From Kumtagia sp052180275 (GTDB lineage: Bacteria; Pseudomonadota; Alphaproteobacteria; Rhizobiales; Rhizobiaceae): a DNA stretch of 64,000 bases. The DNA lies in the NCBI RefSeq assembly GCF_052180275.1, contig NZ_CP197465.1, positions 5,704,001-5,768,000 on the forward strand, in the 5' to 3' direction. Positions 1 to 8,224 of the stretch are shown here, piece after piece. The notes beneath the pieces are model-generated. The model worked only from the letters and a program-made list of their open reading frames with translations, was not told the DNA's origin and ran no database searches. The position numbers and the translations under genes are program-made. Within the stretch, counting starts at the first letter, position 1, and the number at the start of each line of letters is the position of its first letter.

Positions 1-1477
1 GCCTGCCTCGACAAGATCAACATATCGCTTCCGACCGGCATCGAAGCCGAAATTGCCTTTGCCTTCCAGCATCTTCGCGATGACTACGCCACCGTCGACC
101 GCGGAGTTCTCGGCAATCTGACGTACGGGCGTCTCAAGCGCCCGTTTCAGGATCTGCACGCCGGTACGCTCGTCGCCTTCAACAAGCTTCTCCTCCTCCT
201 CGACGGTCGCGATGCACCTCAGCAGTGCGAGCCCACCGCCGGGAACAACGCCTTCGGCGACCGCCGCCTTCGTTGCGCTGATCGCATCGTCCAACGCTTC
301 TTTCTTCGATTTCATCTCCGACTCGGTCGGGGCGCCGACCTTTATCACCGCAACGCCGCCAGCCAACTTGGCCAGCCGTTCCCGGAGCTTCTCGCGGTCA
401 TAATCGCTGGTCGTATCCTCGATTTCCCGCCGGATCTGCTCGATCCTTGTTTTGATTGCTTTGCGGTCCCCACCGCCGCCGACGATGGTCGTGTTTTCCT
501 TGTCGCAGACGACACGCCTTGCACGGCCGAGCTGCTCGACCGTCACGTTTTCCAGCTTGATGCCCAGTTCCTCGGAAATGACCTGCGCGCCCGTTAGGAT
601 CGCGATGTCCTGAAGCATGGCCTTGCGCCTATCGCCGAAGCCGGGCGCTTTGACCGCGCAGCTCTTCAGTGTGCCGCGGATGTGGTTGACGATGAGCGTG
701 GCGAGTGCGTCCCCTTCTACCTCCTCGGCTACGATAAGCAAAGGAGCAGCCGATTTGGCGACTGCTTCGAGAAGCTTGACCAGGTCATTGAGCGAGCCGA
801 TCTTGCGATCAACGACCAGAACAAGGGCATCCAAGCACGGCTTCCATCTTGTCCGGATCGCTCACGAAATAAGGCGACAGAAAACCGCGATCGAACTGCA
901 TGCCCTCGACTACATCGAGAACCGTCTCGGTCGTCTTGGCCTCCTCGACGGTGATGACGCCGTCATCGCCGACCTTCTCCATCGCTGCCCCGATCAATTC
1001 GCCGATGCCGGCATCGTTGTGTGCCGAGATCGTCGCGACTTGTTCCTTCTCCTGGCGGGTCTGAATCGGCTTGGAAATCGCCTTCAACGTGTCTACAGCG
1101 CGCTTCGCGGCGCGATCGAGACCGCGTTTGATATCGATCGCGCTGGCACCGGCCACGACATTGCGAACGCCATCGGCAAACATCGAGTGGGCGAGGATGG
1201 TCGATGTGCTCGTGCCGTCGCCAACCATGTCGCCCGTCTTCTCCGCTGCCTGCCTGAGCATGCGCGCCCCGAGATTTTCCTCCGGATTCTTGAGATCGAA
1301 CTCCTTGGCGATGGTGACGCCGTCGTTACAGACGATCGGCGCACCCCATTTCTTCTCGATCAGTACAGATTTGGAGCGCGGCCCGAGCGTGACCCGCACA
1401 GCATCCGCAAGTTGCGTGGCGCCGCGCAGAATCTTCTCCCGAGCCTCAGAACGGAATAGCACTTGCTTATGAGCCAT
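1..1477 (-). pseudogene. groEL: GroEL chaperonin, 3' end outside window, apparent frameshift near 831
   Basis: GroEL is the cytoplasmic 60-kDa chaperonin that folds proteins in an ATP-driven double ring with GroES. From the ATG at 1477 the frame encodes typical GroEL sequence (start MAHKQVLFRSEARE, the nucleotide-binding motif GDGTSTSTILA) up to MEAVL, then runs into a stop at 809. GroEL sequence resumes in another frame from about 831 (DALVLVVDRKIG) and stays open to base 1, where about 50 C-terminal residues are still missing. One extra base or two missing bases near 831-833 would explain this. AGG lies about 10 bases before the ATG. No groES is visible upstream, so this is probably an accessory copy. 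An FNR-type box lies 62 bp upstream. It could be a true pseudogene or a sequencing error. Confidence 0.85.
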
Positions 1478-1532
1478 CTCTTTGACCTTTCAATCGGCGG
1501 CCTGATTGTGCCATCGAGTAGCTGAGTTGAGT

Positions 1533-1546
1533 TTGACGCGGATCAA
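1533..1546. promoter_or_regulatory. FNR-type box upstream of groEL
   Basis: TTGACGCGGATCAA fits the TTGAY-N4-RTCAA pattern bound by FNR, FnrN and FixK proteins. Its centre is about 62 bp upstream of the groEL ATG on the minus strand, a spacing compatible with activation at about -41.5. Confidence 0.7.
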
Positions 1547-1641
1547 GCCTGATAGTTGCGCCTGGGCTGTCGCCAAGTGCGTGGGCGCGATTGACACGCG
1601 TTACGGGAGCCGGAGGGTTGTCTCCCTTTCGTCAAAGCCGC

Positions 1642-1857
1642 TCAATCGAGATGAAAGCCGAAGGCATCTGAAACAATGAAACGTCCCGTGATCAATGGGA
1701 TCTTCAGGACCGGACCAAGTTCTTTTCTGTCCTGAATCGGAAGTCCCGCGATGTAAGGATGCGGCCTCAGGACGCTCTTCCATATCGTCGGAAAGTCCAG
1801 GCCCGCTTCCCGAGCCGAATTGCAATCTTCAAGGAGGCGCGAAATGATATCGACCAT
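1642..1857 (-). CDS. small conserved hypothetical protein
   Basis: The frame encodes 71 residues from the ATG at 1857 (start MVDIISRLLEDCNSA, then FPTIWKSVLRPHP and a C-terminal GRFIVSDAFGFHL). A TTG at 1893 would extend it by 12 residues. I prefer the ATG because the FNR-type box at 1920-1933 would place the transcript start near 1885. I recall similar small proteins of unknown function in rhizobia but cannot name a family. It is a soluble protein without membrane segment or signal peptide. It lies upstream of groEL on the same strand, but groEL has its own FNR-type box. No clear ribosome-binding site precedes either start, which lowers confidence. Confidence 0.5.
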   Translation of the reverse strand: MVDIISRLLEDCNSAREAGLDFPTIWKSVLRPHPYIAGLPIQDRKELGPVLKIPLITGRFIVSDAFGFHLD

Positions 1858-1873
1858 CAGGTGGCGACACAAA

Positions 1874-2047
1874 TTAACGGGTTGATTTTTCAAGTTGGTG
1901 CATTTGAAGGGCCGCTGATTTGATAGAGATCAAATGGCCCCATATATCCCAGGCGTTGTTGAAGGCTGCGCGGTAGATTTCCCGCGCATGGGCGAGCAGG
2001 TGAGTGGCAACCGCTTGCGGTAGATGCTCGATCGAGGCGTAGCGCAT
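1874..2047 (-). pseudogene. ChaB-family N-terminal remnant
   Basis: From the ATG at 2047 the minus strand reads MRYASIEHLPQAV, then HAREIYRAAFNNAWD. This matches the start of ChaB proteins, small cation-transport-associated proteins of about 75-80 residues. After NNAWD the family pattern stops, and the remaining residues up to the stop at 1874 look unrelated. The charged C-terminal helix of ChaB is absent. The unrelated tail contains the FNR-type box of the next gene, so the frame probably runs into non-coding DNA after a deletion. No convincing ribosome-binding site precedes the ATG. I call it a truncated remnant by inference. Confidence 0.5.
1920..1933. promoter_or_regulatory. perfect FNR-type box
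   Basis: TTGATAGAGATCAA is a perfect FNR/FixK palindrome. It lies 63 bp upstream of the ATG at 1857 of the small minus-strand gene, and inside the tail of the ChaB-like remnant. This overlap suggests that a rearrangement joined the promoter region to the remnant. Confidence 0.75.
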
Positions 2048-2141
2048 GATCGGCGGCGGCCTGACTGTCGTCTGGCCACAGCCGCCGTGCTCGCGGCCAT
2101 AGGCCTCCTCCTGTTTGTATTCTCTGTTGCGGCGTTTGTTT

Positions 2142-2155
2142 TTGATCCCGCTCAA
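2142..2155. promoter_or_regulatory. FNR-type box upstream of sigma-like gene
   Basis: TTGATCCCGCTCAA has the core TTGA-N6-TCAA with one weaker inner position. Its centre is about 80 bp upstream of the ATG at 2228, similar to the spacing at fixN and hemA in this window. Confidence 0.55.
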
Positions 2156-2227
2156 AGCGGGTTCGCCAGACGCGCGCGATGATGCGGTCGAACGCGGGTA
2201 AAACCTGCTTTCAGGGAGAACGCAATC

Positions 2228-2740
2228 ATGTGCCGTGGACTGAAAAGTTCCCTTCTTTCGCTCCTTCCCTCCCTCAGGGCATACGCCTTGTGCCTGACAC
2301 CGGACCGGTTGCATGCCGACCAGCTTGTTCATTCTGCGCTGCCCGAGATTTGGACCAGGCATCAAGGCGTGCGAGGTCTCGCGCTCAAGGTCGCTGCGTT
2401 CAGCGTCTTGCGTGGTGAATTCCTGCGACAGGGGATGGTTGCTCTGACCTTGCCATCGCTTGGGAAGCGACAGCCTTCAGGGGAAGACGATGACTTCCAA
2501 ACGCGCTTCATGCGTCTGCCGCGGACCATGCGTGAGGCCCTGTCGCTCATCGAAGTGTGGCGATTCACCCCTGCTGAAGCCGCCAAAATCTGCGGCTGTG
2601 ATGAGGAGACAATCGGTCGGCGGGTCGCCATGGCCTATCGAGATCTCACCAGCAAGACACCACGCCCCTTTCCGTTTGAGCTCGTCGAAATCAACGGCGC
2701 CGCCGGCTGTCGTTCAGGTCACGCATCTTGCGCAGCGTAG
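2228..2740 (+). CDS. ECF sigma factor-like protein
   Basis: The 170-residue product resembles a short extracytoplasmic-function sigma factor. Residues of about 10-65 (LLPSLRAYALCLTPDRLHAD followed by LPEIW and LKVAAFSVLR) look like sigma region 2. Residues of about 95-140 (LPRTMREALSLIEVWRFTPA, then CGCDEETIGRRVAMAYRDL) look like the region 4 helix-turn-helix. The linker is short and region 2 is degenerate, so it may act as a sigma factor or as a decoy like the sigma-like domain of PhyR. The ATG at 2228 follows a GGGAG element. An FNR-type box lies 80 bp upstream, suggesting micro-oxic induction. I see no anti-sigma partner beside it. The last 20 residues look unstructured. Confidence 0.6.
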   Translation: MCRGLKSSLLSLLPSLRAYALCLTPDRLHADQLVHSALPEIWTRHQGVRGLALKVAAFSVLRGEFLRQGMVALTLPSLGKRQPSGEDDDFQTRFMRLPRTMREALSLIEVWRFTPAEAAKICGCDEETIGRRVAMAYRDLTSKTPRPFPFELVEINGAAGCRSGHASCAA

Positions 2741-2818
2741 ATGTGCGCACACCGACCCGATCAAGGCCGCCAACCGGGTCATGGAGCGCGCTGAGCAGGT
2801 GGAATCCGAAAGGAAGAT

Positions 2819-3271
2819 ATGATGCACGTCCGTTCATTGAGCACGCTTGAATGCACCAAGCTGTTGTCCGCAAGCCGGCTCGCCCATCTCGCCTGCGCGA
2901 AGGAGGGAAAGCCGTATGTCGTGCCCCTCTATTTTGCCTATGCGGACATACATCTCTACGCGTTCTCGATGCCAGGCAAGAAGATCGATTTCATGCGGGC
3001 CAATCCACACGTCTCGCTCGTCGTGGAGGAGCGAGGCCACGGCAGGGAATGGCAGAGCGTCGTCGTCGACGGCCGTTTCGAGGAACTGCCCGACCGGATT
3101 GGCCACAAGAAAGAGCGGGATCACGCATGGTCGCTGCTCAGCAGACATTTCGACTGGTGGGAGCCTGGCGCCCTCAAGCCGGTGACGCCACCGCAGTCGG
3201 GTCATTCAGAGCATGTATTCTTCCGCATCCTGGTGGAGCAACTCTCCGGGCGCGAGGCGAAGGAGAACTGA
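2819..3271 (+). CDS. pyridoxamine 5'-phosphate oxidase family flavin-binding protein
   Basis: The 150-residue protein has the split-barrel flavin-binding pattern of the PPOX/NimA-like family: an N-terminal LSASRLAHLACAKEGKPYVV strand, then PLYFAYADIHLYAFSMPGKK and a phosphate-loop-like region around VSLVVEE. Such proteins bind FMN or F420 and often reduce nitro compounds or respond to oxidative stress; the substrate here is unknown. Two ATGs follow each other at 2819 and 2822, preceded by AAGGAAG. It lies 78 bp after the sigma-like gene and before the universal stress gene, so it may share their transcript. Family assignment is good, function open. Confidence 0.75.
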   Translation: MMHVRSLSTLECTKLLSASRLAHLACAKEGKPYVVPLYFAYADIHLYAFSMPGKKIDFMRANPHVSLVVEERGHGREWQSVVVDGRFEELPDRIGHKKERDHAWSLLSRHFDWWEPGALKPVTPPQSGHSEHVFFRILVEQLSGREAKEN

Positions 3272-3346
3272 AGTTACACCTGCGCCTGGCGGCGAAACGC
3301 GTTCAGGCTTTCCGTCACACGACAATATCAGAAGAAGGGTAGCTCC

Positions 3347-4183
3347 ATGACTTTCAAGACTATTCTAGCCGTTACCAGTCCCGACCGTGGCACTGGTGAC
3401 CTGAAGCTCGCCGCAGCCCTTTGCGAGGAGATTGGCGCGCACTTGGCGGTGCTGGCTGTCGCACTCGCCGCGCCGCCGCCGATCGGCGAATATGCGGCGG
3501 TTATGTCCGACGCGTGGCTGCAAGAGCGGCAGGCCGACATGGACAGGCTGCAGAAATGTGCCGCATCCGCTACGGCTTTCCTCGCAACCAGTGCCGTCTC
3601 GTCCGATATTTCGAGCGAATATCAGGAGGAGACATGGGCAGACGAAGCGATCGGCCGTCGGGCGCGATATGCCGATCTGGTCTTTCTCGGTCCGGAGCTG
3701 TTTTCCAATCCCCTGCTCAAGGGCAAGGTGCTGGAAGGAGCACTGTTTTCCTCAGGAAAGCCACTGTTTCTGGTACCCGAAGGCGCTAAAGCGAGCCTGA
3801 GGCCGAAGCGCGTGATGATCGCCTGGGATTCGCGTCTCGAGGCGTCGAACGCCGTGTCACGCGCTATGGTTTTGCTGAGCGCCGCCGACGATGTTCACGT
3901 CGTCCTCGTCGACCCTGTCGAAGGCGACGGCGGACAGGGCGCGGAGCCAGGAGCTGACATCGCCACCTATCTGGCGCGCCATGGCGTCAAGGTAACGGTC
4001 GACCGGCTGACAAGCCAAGGCAGGGGCGTTGCGGATGCATTGCGCCAACACGCGGTCGACATGGCGGCAGAATTGCTCGTCATGGGCGCCTACGGTCATT
4101 CGAGGCTCCGTGAACGCATTTTCGGCGGCGTGACGAGATCGATGGTCGAGACGCCTCCGCTGCCCGTCTTCCTGGCTCGCTAA
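3347..4183 (+). CDS. universal stress protein, tandem UspA domains
   Basis: The 278-residue cytoplasmic protein has two Usp folds. The second ends with the ATP-binding pattern G-x2-G-x9-G-[ST] in MGAYGHSRLRERIFGGVT near residues 245-267. The first half (start FKTILAVTSPDRGTGDLKLA) is more diverged. Rhizobial genomes often place such tandem Usp genes in FNR- or FixK-controlled islands, where they are linked to survival at low oxygen. The ATG at 3347 follows GAAGAAGG. I see no FNR-type box directly upstream; transcription may come from the genes before it. Confidence 0.85.
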   Translation: MTFKTILAVTSPDRGTGDLKLAAALCEEIGAHLAVLAVALAAPPPIGEYAAVMSDAWLQERQADMDRLQKCAASATAFLATSAVSSDISSEYQEETWADEAIGRRARYADLVFLGPELFSNPLLKGKVLEGALFSSGKPLFLVPEGAKASLRPKRVMIAWDSRLEASNAVSRAMVLLSAADDVHVVLVDPVEGDGGQGAEPGADIATYLARHGVKVTVDRLTSQGRGVADALRQHAVDMAAELLVMGAYGHSRLRERIFGGVTRSMVETPPLPVFLAR

Positions 4184-4257
4184 TAGAGCCAACAAACTGC
4201 GTGATGAAGGCCCCTGCGCCAGTATTGGGGCACGAGTGGTCCACACCGTCTGGAGTC

Positions 4258-5781
4258 ATGTCCTTGATTATATCTGACCAGAAGGAAGCCATCGCGCTGC
4301 TGTCTGATGCCGTCGAGCTGGGGGGTGCGGCCCCAGTTGAAACCATCGAGACGCATATTTCCAGGATATTCCTTGCCGGTGATCGCGCCTTCAAGATGAA
4401 ACGGGCTGTGAAGCTGCCTTATGTCGACTTCTCCACGGCCGAACTGCGTCTCGCCGCATGCCGCAAGGAGGTCGAACTCAATGGCCCGACGGCTCCCGGC
4501 TTGTACCTCGGCGTGAGGAGGATCACGCGCGAGGCGAATGGTCGACCCGCGTTCGACGGCGATGGAGAACTGATCGACGCGGTCGTGGAAATGAAGCGCT
4601 TCGAACAGTCCCTCCTGCTCGATCGTATCGCCGAGGCAGGCACGCTCACACCCGATCTGATGACGCGAACGGCGCGCATGATCGCCTGCTTCCACGCTCA
4701 GGCCGCGATCATGCATTCTGGCGGAGGGGCGGCAAACCTCTCAGGAGTGCTCGATATCAACAAAGACGGCTTCGCCACCAGCAGCGTCTTCGATGATAAA
4801 GAGGTGGGGACGCTCGACGCAGCATTCAGGTCTGCACTGTCGCGTCACACCGACACGCTGAACGCGCGCGAATTGGCCGGCAAGGTGCGGCGCTGCCATG
4901 GCGACCTGCATCTGCGCAACATCTGCCTGCTCGACGGCCAGCCTTGCCTGTTCGACTGCATCGAGTTCAACGATCAGATCGCGACGGTCGACGTGCTCTA
5001 CGATCTGGCCTTCCTGCTCATGGACCTGTGGCATCGCGGTTTCCCCGATTTGGCCAACCTGGTGACCAACCGCTACCTCGACGACACCGACAACGAGGAC
5101 GGCTTCGCCCTTCTTCCCTTTCTGATGGCCATCAGGGCAGCCGTTCGCGCCCATGTCACCGCGACGCAAATTGCGGAAGGAGGAGATCTATCGGGATCCC
5201 TGCAGGCTGAGGCTCGTGCCTATTTCACCCTTGCCGCGGACCTTCTGAAAGAGCATCCACCTCGTCTCATTGCCATCGGCGGTCTGAGCGGATCGGGCAA
5301 GACCACCGTGGCGGAGGCGCTTGCCGCTCGTGTCGGAGCACCGCCGGGCGCGCGCATTGTCGAAAGCGACCGCATCCGAAAAGCCCTGCATGGCGTACCA
5401 GCCGAGACGCGTCTGCCGGACAAAGCCTACAGGCCGGAAGTCTCCGAGCGGGTCTATCGGGAGATGGCGTGGCGCGCGGGACTCATCCTCGCCGAGGACA
5501 GGACGGTTGTTGCAGATGCCGTCTTCGACCGTGCGCCGGACCGCGCGCGCATTGAAAAAGCAGCTATCGAACGGCGCACGCCGTTTCTTGGTGTCTGGCT
5601 GGACGTATCTCCCGAGGTGATGTGGCATCGCGTCGACCGGCGGCGCGGCGGTCCGTCAGATGCGACTGTCGACATCCTTTCTCGCCAGCTGAAGCGGGAT
5701 GCAGGCATTATCACCTGGCACCGCCTCGACGCCGCTCGCCAACCATCCGAGATCGTTTCCGATATCCTGCTGTTCCACTGA
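4258..5781 (+). CDS. bifunctional aminoglycoside phosphotransferase-like / P-loop kinase protein
   Basis: The product has about 507 residues. The N-terminal half has a protein-kinase-like APH fold, with the catalytic loop CHGDLHLRN and the metal-binding segment DCIEFND near residues 215-245. The C-terminal half (from about residue 335) is a P-loop kinase with Walker A GLSGSGKTT. The same fusion is widespread in proteobacteria, but its substrate is unknown, and it is not evidence of antibiotic resistance. I chose the ATG at 4258 because GGAG lies just upstream; the GTG at 4201 would add 19 residues that do not look conserved. It follows the universal stress gene by 74 bp and probably belongs to the same unit. 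Confidence 0.75.
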   Translation: MSLIISDQKEAIALLSDAVELGGAAPVETIETHISRIFLAGDRAFKMKRAVKLPYVDFSTAELRLAACRKEVELNGPTAPGLYLGVRRITREANGRPAFDGDGELIDAVVEMKRFEQSLLLDRIAEAGTLTPDLMTRTARMIACFHAQAAIMHSGGGAANLSGVLDINKDGFATSSVFDDKEVGTLDAAFRSALSRHTDTLNARELAGKVRRCHGDLHLRNICLLDGQPCLFDCIEFNDQIATVDVLYDLAFLLMDLWHRGFPDLANLVTNRYLDDTDNEDGFALLPFLMAIRAAVRAHVTATQIAEGGDLSGSLQAEARAYFTLAADLLKEHPPRLIAIGGLSGSGKTTVAEALAARVGAPPGARIVESDRIRKALHGVPAETRLPDKAYRPEVSERVYREMAWRAGLILAEDRTVVADAVFDRAPDRARIEKAAIERRTPFLGVWLDVSPEVMWHRVDRRRGGPSDATVDILSRQLKRDAGIITWHRLDAARQPSEIVSDILLFH

Positions 5782-6019
5782 TGCATAGTGGCTTCGTTTG
5801 AGATGTTGGGAACACTACCGCCGATCAAGTGCCAAGCTCACGAGCTTTTGGAAAAGCCGCCAAGGCGAAGACGAGCGAGTCCGCCACGCCCTACCCCCTC
5901 CATCACGATCGGATCCACTTTGTGCTTCCACGGCCGATATGCCTGATGCACCGGCCTAATCTTGTGGCAGCTGCCACATGGTCGGTCCGTTCAGGGCCGT
6001 CAAGCACTTCTAGCGCTCG
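5782..6019. other. gap between convergent genes
   Basis: The 238 bp between the kinase gene and hemN hold no convincing gene. The only structure seen is the 16-bp palindrome at 5963-5978. Confidence 0.5.
5963..5978. repeat. perfect 16-bp palindrome
   Basis: TGTGGCAGCTGCCACA is an uninterrupted palindrome between two convergent genes. It formally fits the NifA activator pattern TGT-N10-ACA, but no sigma-54 promoter or gene start lies nearby. It has no loop and no T tract, so it is not a classical terminator. Its role is unknown. Confidence 0.4.
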
Positions 6020-7366
6020 TTATACGGCAACCGAGTGGCGCGCGCCGCCCATCTCAAGGTACCTGTCGAACCGCGAGGTGACGGTGCGGACAAATGGCCG
6101 GTAGGCCGACGACACGACGAAACAGCGGCCCTCCTGGCGCAGCATCTCCGGATTGTTTCGGGCGATCGCGCTCGCCTTTGCCAGCATGACCGCGCCACAG
6201 GTTGGAAAGAGACGGGTCAACGCATCAGCCTGAAATCTGAAGTCGCACATGAGACGCTCTATGATCCACCCTGTCGCGGCGTCGAACTGGGTCAACTCGA
6301 TGCCGCGCACCGTCGTCGGGCCGTCGGCCCGAGCAAGCCTTTCGTAATCCGCCATGGCAGGCGCGTTTTGGGCATAGCCTTGCCGGAAGCGGCTGATCGA
6401 GGACGGGCCGAGACCGATCAACGTTTCGCACTGATCGTCCGTATAGCCCTGAAAATTGCGACGCAGCCGCCCGGACAAAGCAGCTCGTGCGAGGGAGTCG
6501 TCGGGCACAGCGAAGTGATCGATGCCAATCGGCACATATCCGGCACTCTGGATGATGGCGGCTGCCAGCCGCGACTGCACCAGCCGCTCCTCGCCATCCG
6601 GCAACCATGCCTCGTCGATCATGGTCTGGTGCTTCTTGAACCAAGGCACATGAGCATAACCAAAAAGTGCAATTCTATCGGGGCGCATCGACAAGGCCTG
6701 ACGCACGGTGGCGGCCACGGTCTGTTCGGTCTGGTGCGGCAGCCCATACAGCAGATCAAGATTGACCGAGACCGCACCGCGGCTACGCAAGCCATCGACC
6801 ACCTTTTGCGTCAGGTCGAAGCTCTGATGCCGGTTGATGGCGTTCTGCACCCTGGGATCGAAGTCCTGCACGCCCAGGCTCGCCCGGGTCAGACCGGCTA
6901 CGGCCAACGCATCCAGCTTTGCGTCTGTCATGTCGTTCGGATCGATCTCGACACTCATTTCTACGTCGCGATCCACATGGAATGATGCCCGGATCTGGCC
7001 CGCCAACCTCATGAAATCCTGAGGCTCAAGCATTGTTGGCGAGCCGCCGCCGAAATGAATGGCGCGGATGCGGACGTTCCCCGCAACCAGGCTGGATACC
7101 GCGCGGATCTCCTGTTCGAGTATGGCTAGATACGCAGCGACCGGTTCGTAGCGACGGGTGTGCTTGGTGTGGCATGCACAGAACCAGCACAGTTTGTCGC
7201 AGAAGGGCACGTGCACATAGAGCGAGATGGCGTCGCCTGCGGGCAATTGCGAGAGCCACTTCCGGGTTTGACTCGGCCCGATGCCGGCATGGAAGTGCGG
7301 CGCTGTCGGATAACTTGTGTAGCGAGGCACATTCTCGCTCAGAATTTTCTGCAGATGCGCTGTCAT
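6020..7366 (-). CDS. hemN: oxygen-independent coproporphyrinogen III oxidase
   Basis: HemN is a radical-SAM enzyme that decarboxylates coproporphyrinogen III to protoporphyrinogen IX without oxygen, in haem synthesis in the cytoplasm. The 448-residue length fits the family. The cluster motif C-x3-C-x2-C-x-C is present at about Cys56, 60, 63 and 65 (FCDKLCWFCAC), followed by the SAM motif GGGSP and by GLQ-like GVQDFDPRVQ. I chose the ATG at 7366 because GGAG lies 10 bases upstream and the open frame before it is not conserved. It is divergent from fnrN, and a perfect FNR-type box between them should induce it when oxygen is low. Confidence 0.93.
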   Translation of the reverse strand: MTAHLQKILSENVPRYTSYPTAPHFHAGIGPSQTRKWLSQLPAGDAISLYVHVPFCDKLCWFCACHTKHTRRYEPVAAYLAILEQEIRAVSSLVAGNVRIRAIHFGGGSPTMLEPQDFMRLAGQIRASFHVDRDVEMSVEIDPNDMTDAKLDALAVAGLTRASLGVQDFDPRVQNAINRHQSFDLTQKVVDGLRSRGAVSVNLDLLYGLPHQTEQTVAATVRQALSMRPDRIALFGYAHVPWFKKHQTMIDEAWLPDGEERLVQSRLAAAIIQSAGYVPIGIDHFAVPDDSLARAALSGRLRRNFQGYTDDQCETLIGLGPSSISRFRQGYAQNAPAMADYERLARADGPTTVRGIELTQFDAATGWIIERLMCDFRFQADALTRLFPTCGAVMLAKASAIARNNPEMLRQEGRCFVVSSAYRPFVRTVTSRFDRYLEMGGARHSVAV

Positions 7367-7412
7367 GGAGAACTCCTGAGCCGGCTTGTTGCCCGCCCGA
7401 TCGAGGCGTGCG

Positions 7413-7426
7413 TTGATCTTGATCAA
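7413..7426. promoter_or_regulatory. perfect FNR-type box between hemN and fnrN
   Basis: TTGATCTTGATCAA is a perfect palindrome. The centre is 53 bp from the hemN ATG and 88 bp from the proposed fnrN start, so one site may serve both directions, including autoregulation of fnrN. Confidence 0.8.
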
Positions 7427-7507
7427 GTTCTCACCGGACAAACTGACACGGCGCGCGCGAGCCGAAGCTCTGCTAGACCAAATCGCGAAAGACCGCGGAA
7501 GAGAGCC

Positions 7508-8224
7508 TTGCGCAACGACATCCATACCAATGGTGCTCCGGTGCTATGCATCTCTTGCGAGGCGCGCGATCGTGGCGTTTGTGGCGCGCTCGAAACGAGC
7601 CAGCTGGTGGAGCTTTCGAAATCCTCGTCGCGGCATAGATTGGCACAGGGCAGCGAGGTTGTCGGTGAATGCGAAACGATCGAGGGTTATTCGAACGTGC
7701 TGTCCGGCGTCGTCAAGCTGACGAAGACCCTGCCCGACGGCCGTCAGCAAATCGTCGGGCTTCAGTTTGCCCCTGACTTTCTCGGGCGTCCCTTCGGGAA
7801 AGAAAGCGATCTCGGCATCGAGGCCGCGACGGAGGTTTTGCTGTGCTCGTTTCCCCGCAGTACGATGGAAAGGCTGCTCGAACAGTGTCCGGCGCTGGAA
7901 AAGCGGATCTTTCTGCAGACGCTGCGGGAACTCGATGAAGCGCGCCAGTGGATGCTCACGCTCGGCCGCAAGTCCGCCAGCGAAAAGATAGCGACTTTCT
8001 TGCTGCTGATCGCACGGAACGCCGATCCGACCGCTGCATACCAGCATCCAATTTGCTTCGATCTGCCGCTTTCGAGATCAGACATCGCCGACTACCTCGG
8101 TCTGACGATCGAAACCGTCAGCCGGCAGTTGACCAAGCTCCATGCCGACGGAGTAATCGACGTTCACAACCGGCGCGTTGTGATCAGCAGCCTCGAGCGG
8201 CTCTTATCGGTTGCCGGGAATTAG
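7508..8224 (+). CDS. fnrN: FnrN, Crp/Fnr-family oxygen-sensing regulator
   Basis: FnrN carries an oxygen-labile Fe-S cluster and activates micro-oxic genes such as fixNOQP and hemN. The predicted 238-residue protein has the N-terminal cluster motif C-x2-C-x7-C at Cys14, 17 and 25 (CISCEARDRGVC), an internal Cys near 112, a cNMP-like beta-roll, and a C-terminal helix-turn-helix (RSDIADYLGLTIETVSRQL). No ATG fits. I chose the TTG at 7508 because GGAAGAGAG precedes it and the resulting length matches FnrN. The open frame extends further upstream, across the FNR-type box, which should be promoter DNA. The stop overlaps the end of the convergent hemerythrin gene by a few bases. Confidence 0.9.
   Translation: MRNDIHTNGAPVLCISCEARDRGVCGALETSQLVELSKSSSRHRLAQGSEVVGECETIEGYSNVLSGVVKLTKTLPDGRQQIVGLQFAPDFLGRPFGKESDLGIEAATEVLLCSFPRSTMERLLEQCPALEKRIFLQTLRELDEARQWMLTLGRKSASEKIATFLLLIARNADPTAAYQHPICFDLPLSRSDIADYLGLTIETVSRQLTKLHADGVIDVHNRRVVISSLERLLSVAGN

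Noticed and set aside
1883..1894. TTGATTTTTCAA as another FNR-type box
   Set aside because: The half sites are only 4 bases apart instead of 6 (12 bp in total), so it does not fit the FNR spacing.
4258..5781. Antibiotic-resistance aminoglycoside phosphotransferase
   Set aside because: The APH-like domain is fused to a P-loop kinase as in a widespread family of unknown function; nothing points to a resistance role.
5963..5978. NifA activator site
   Set aside because: No sigma-54 promoter (TGGCAC-N5-TTGCA-like) and no gene start lie downstream on either strand.
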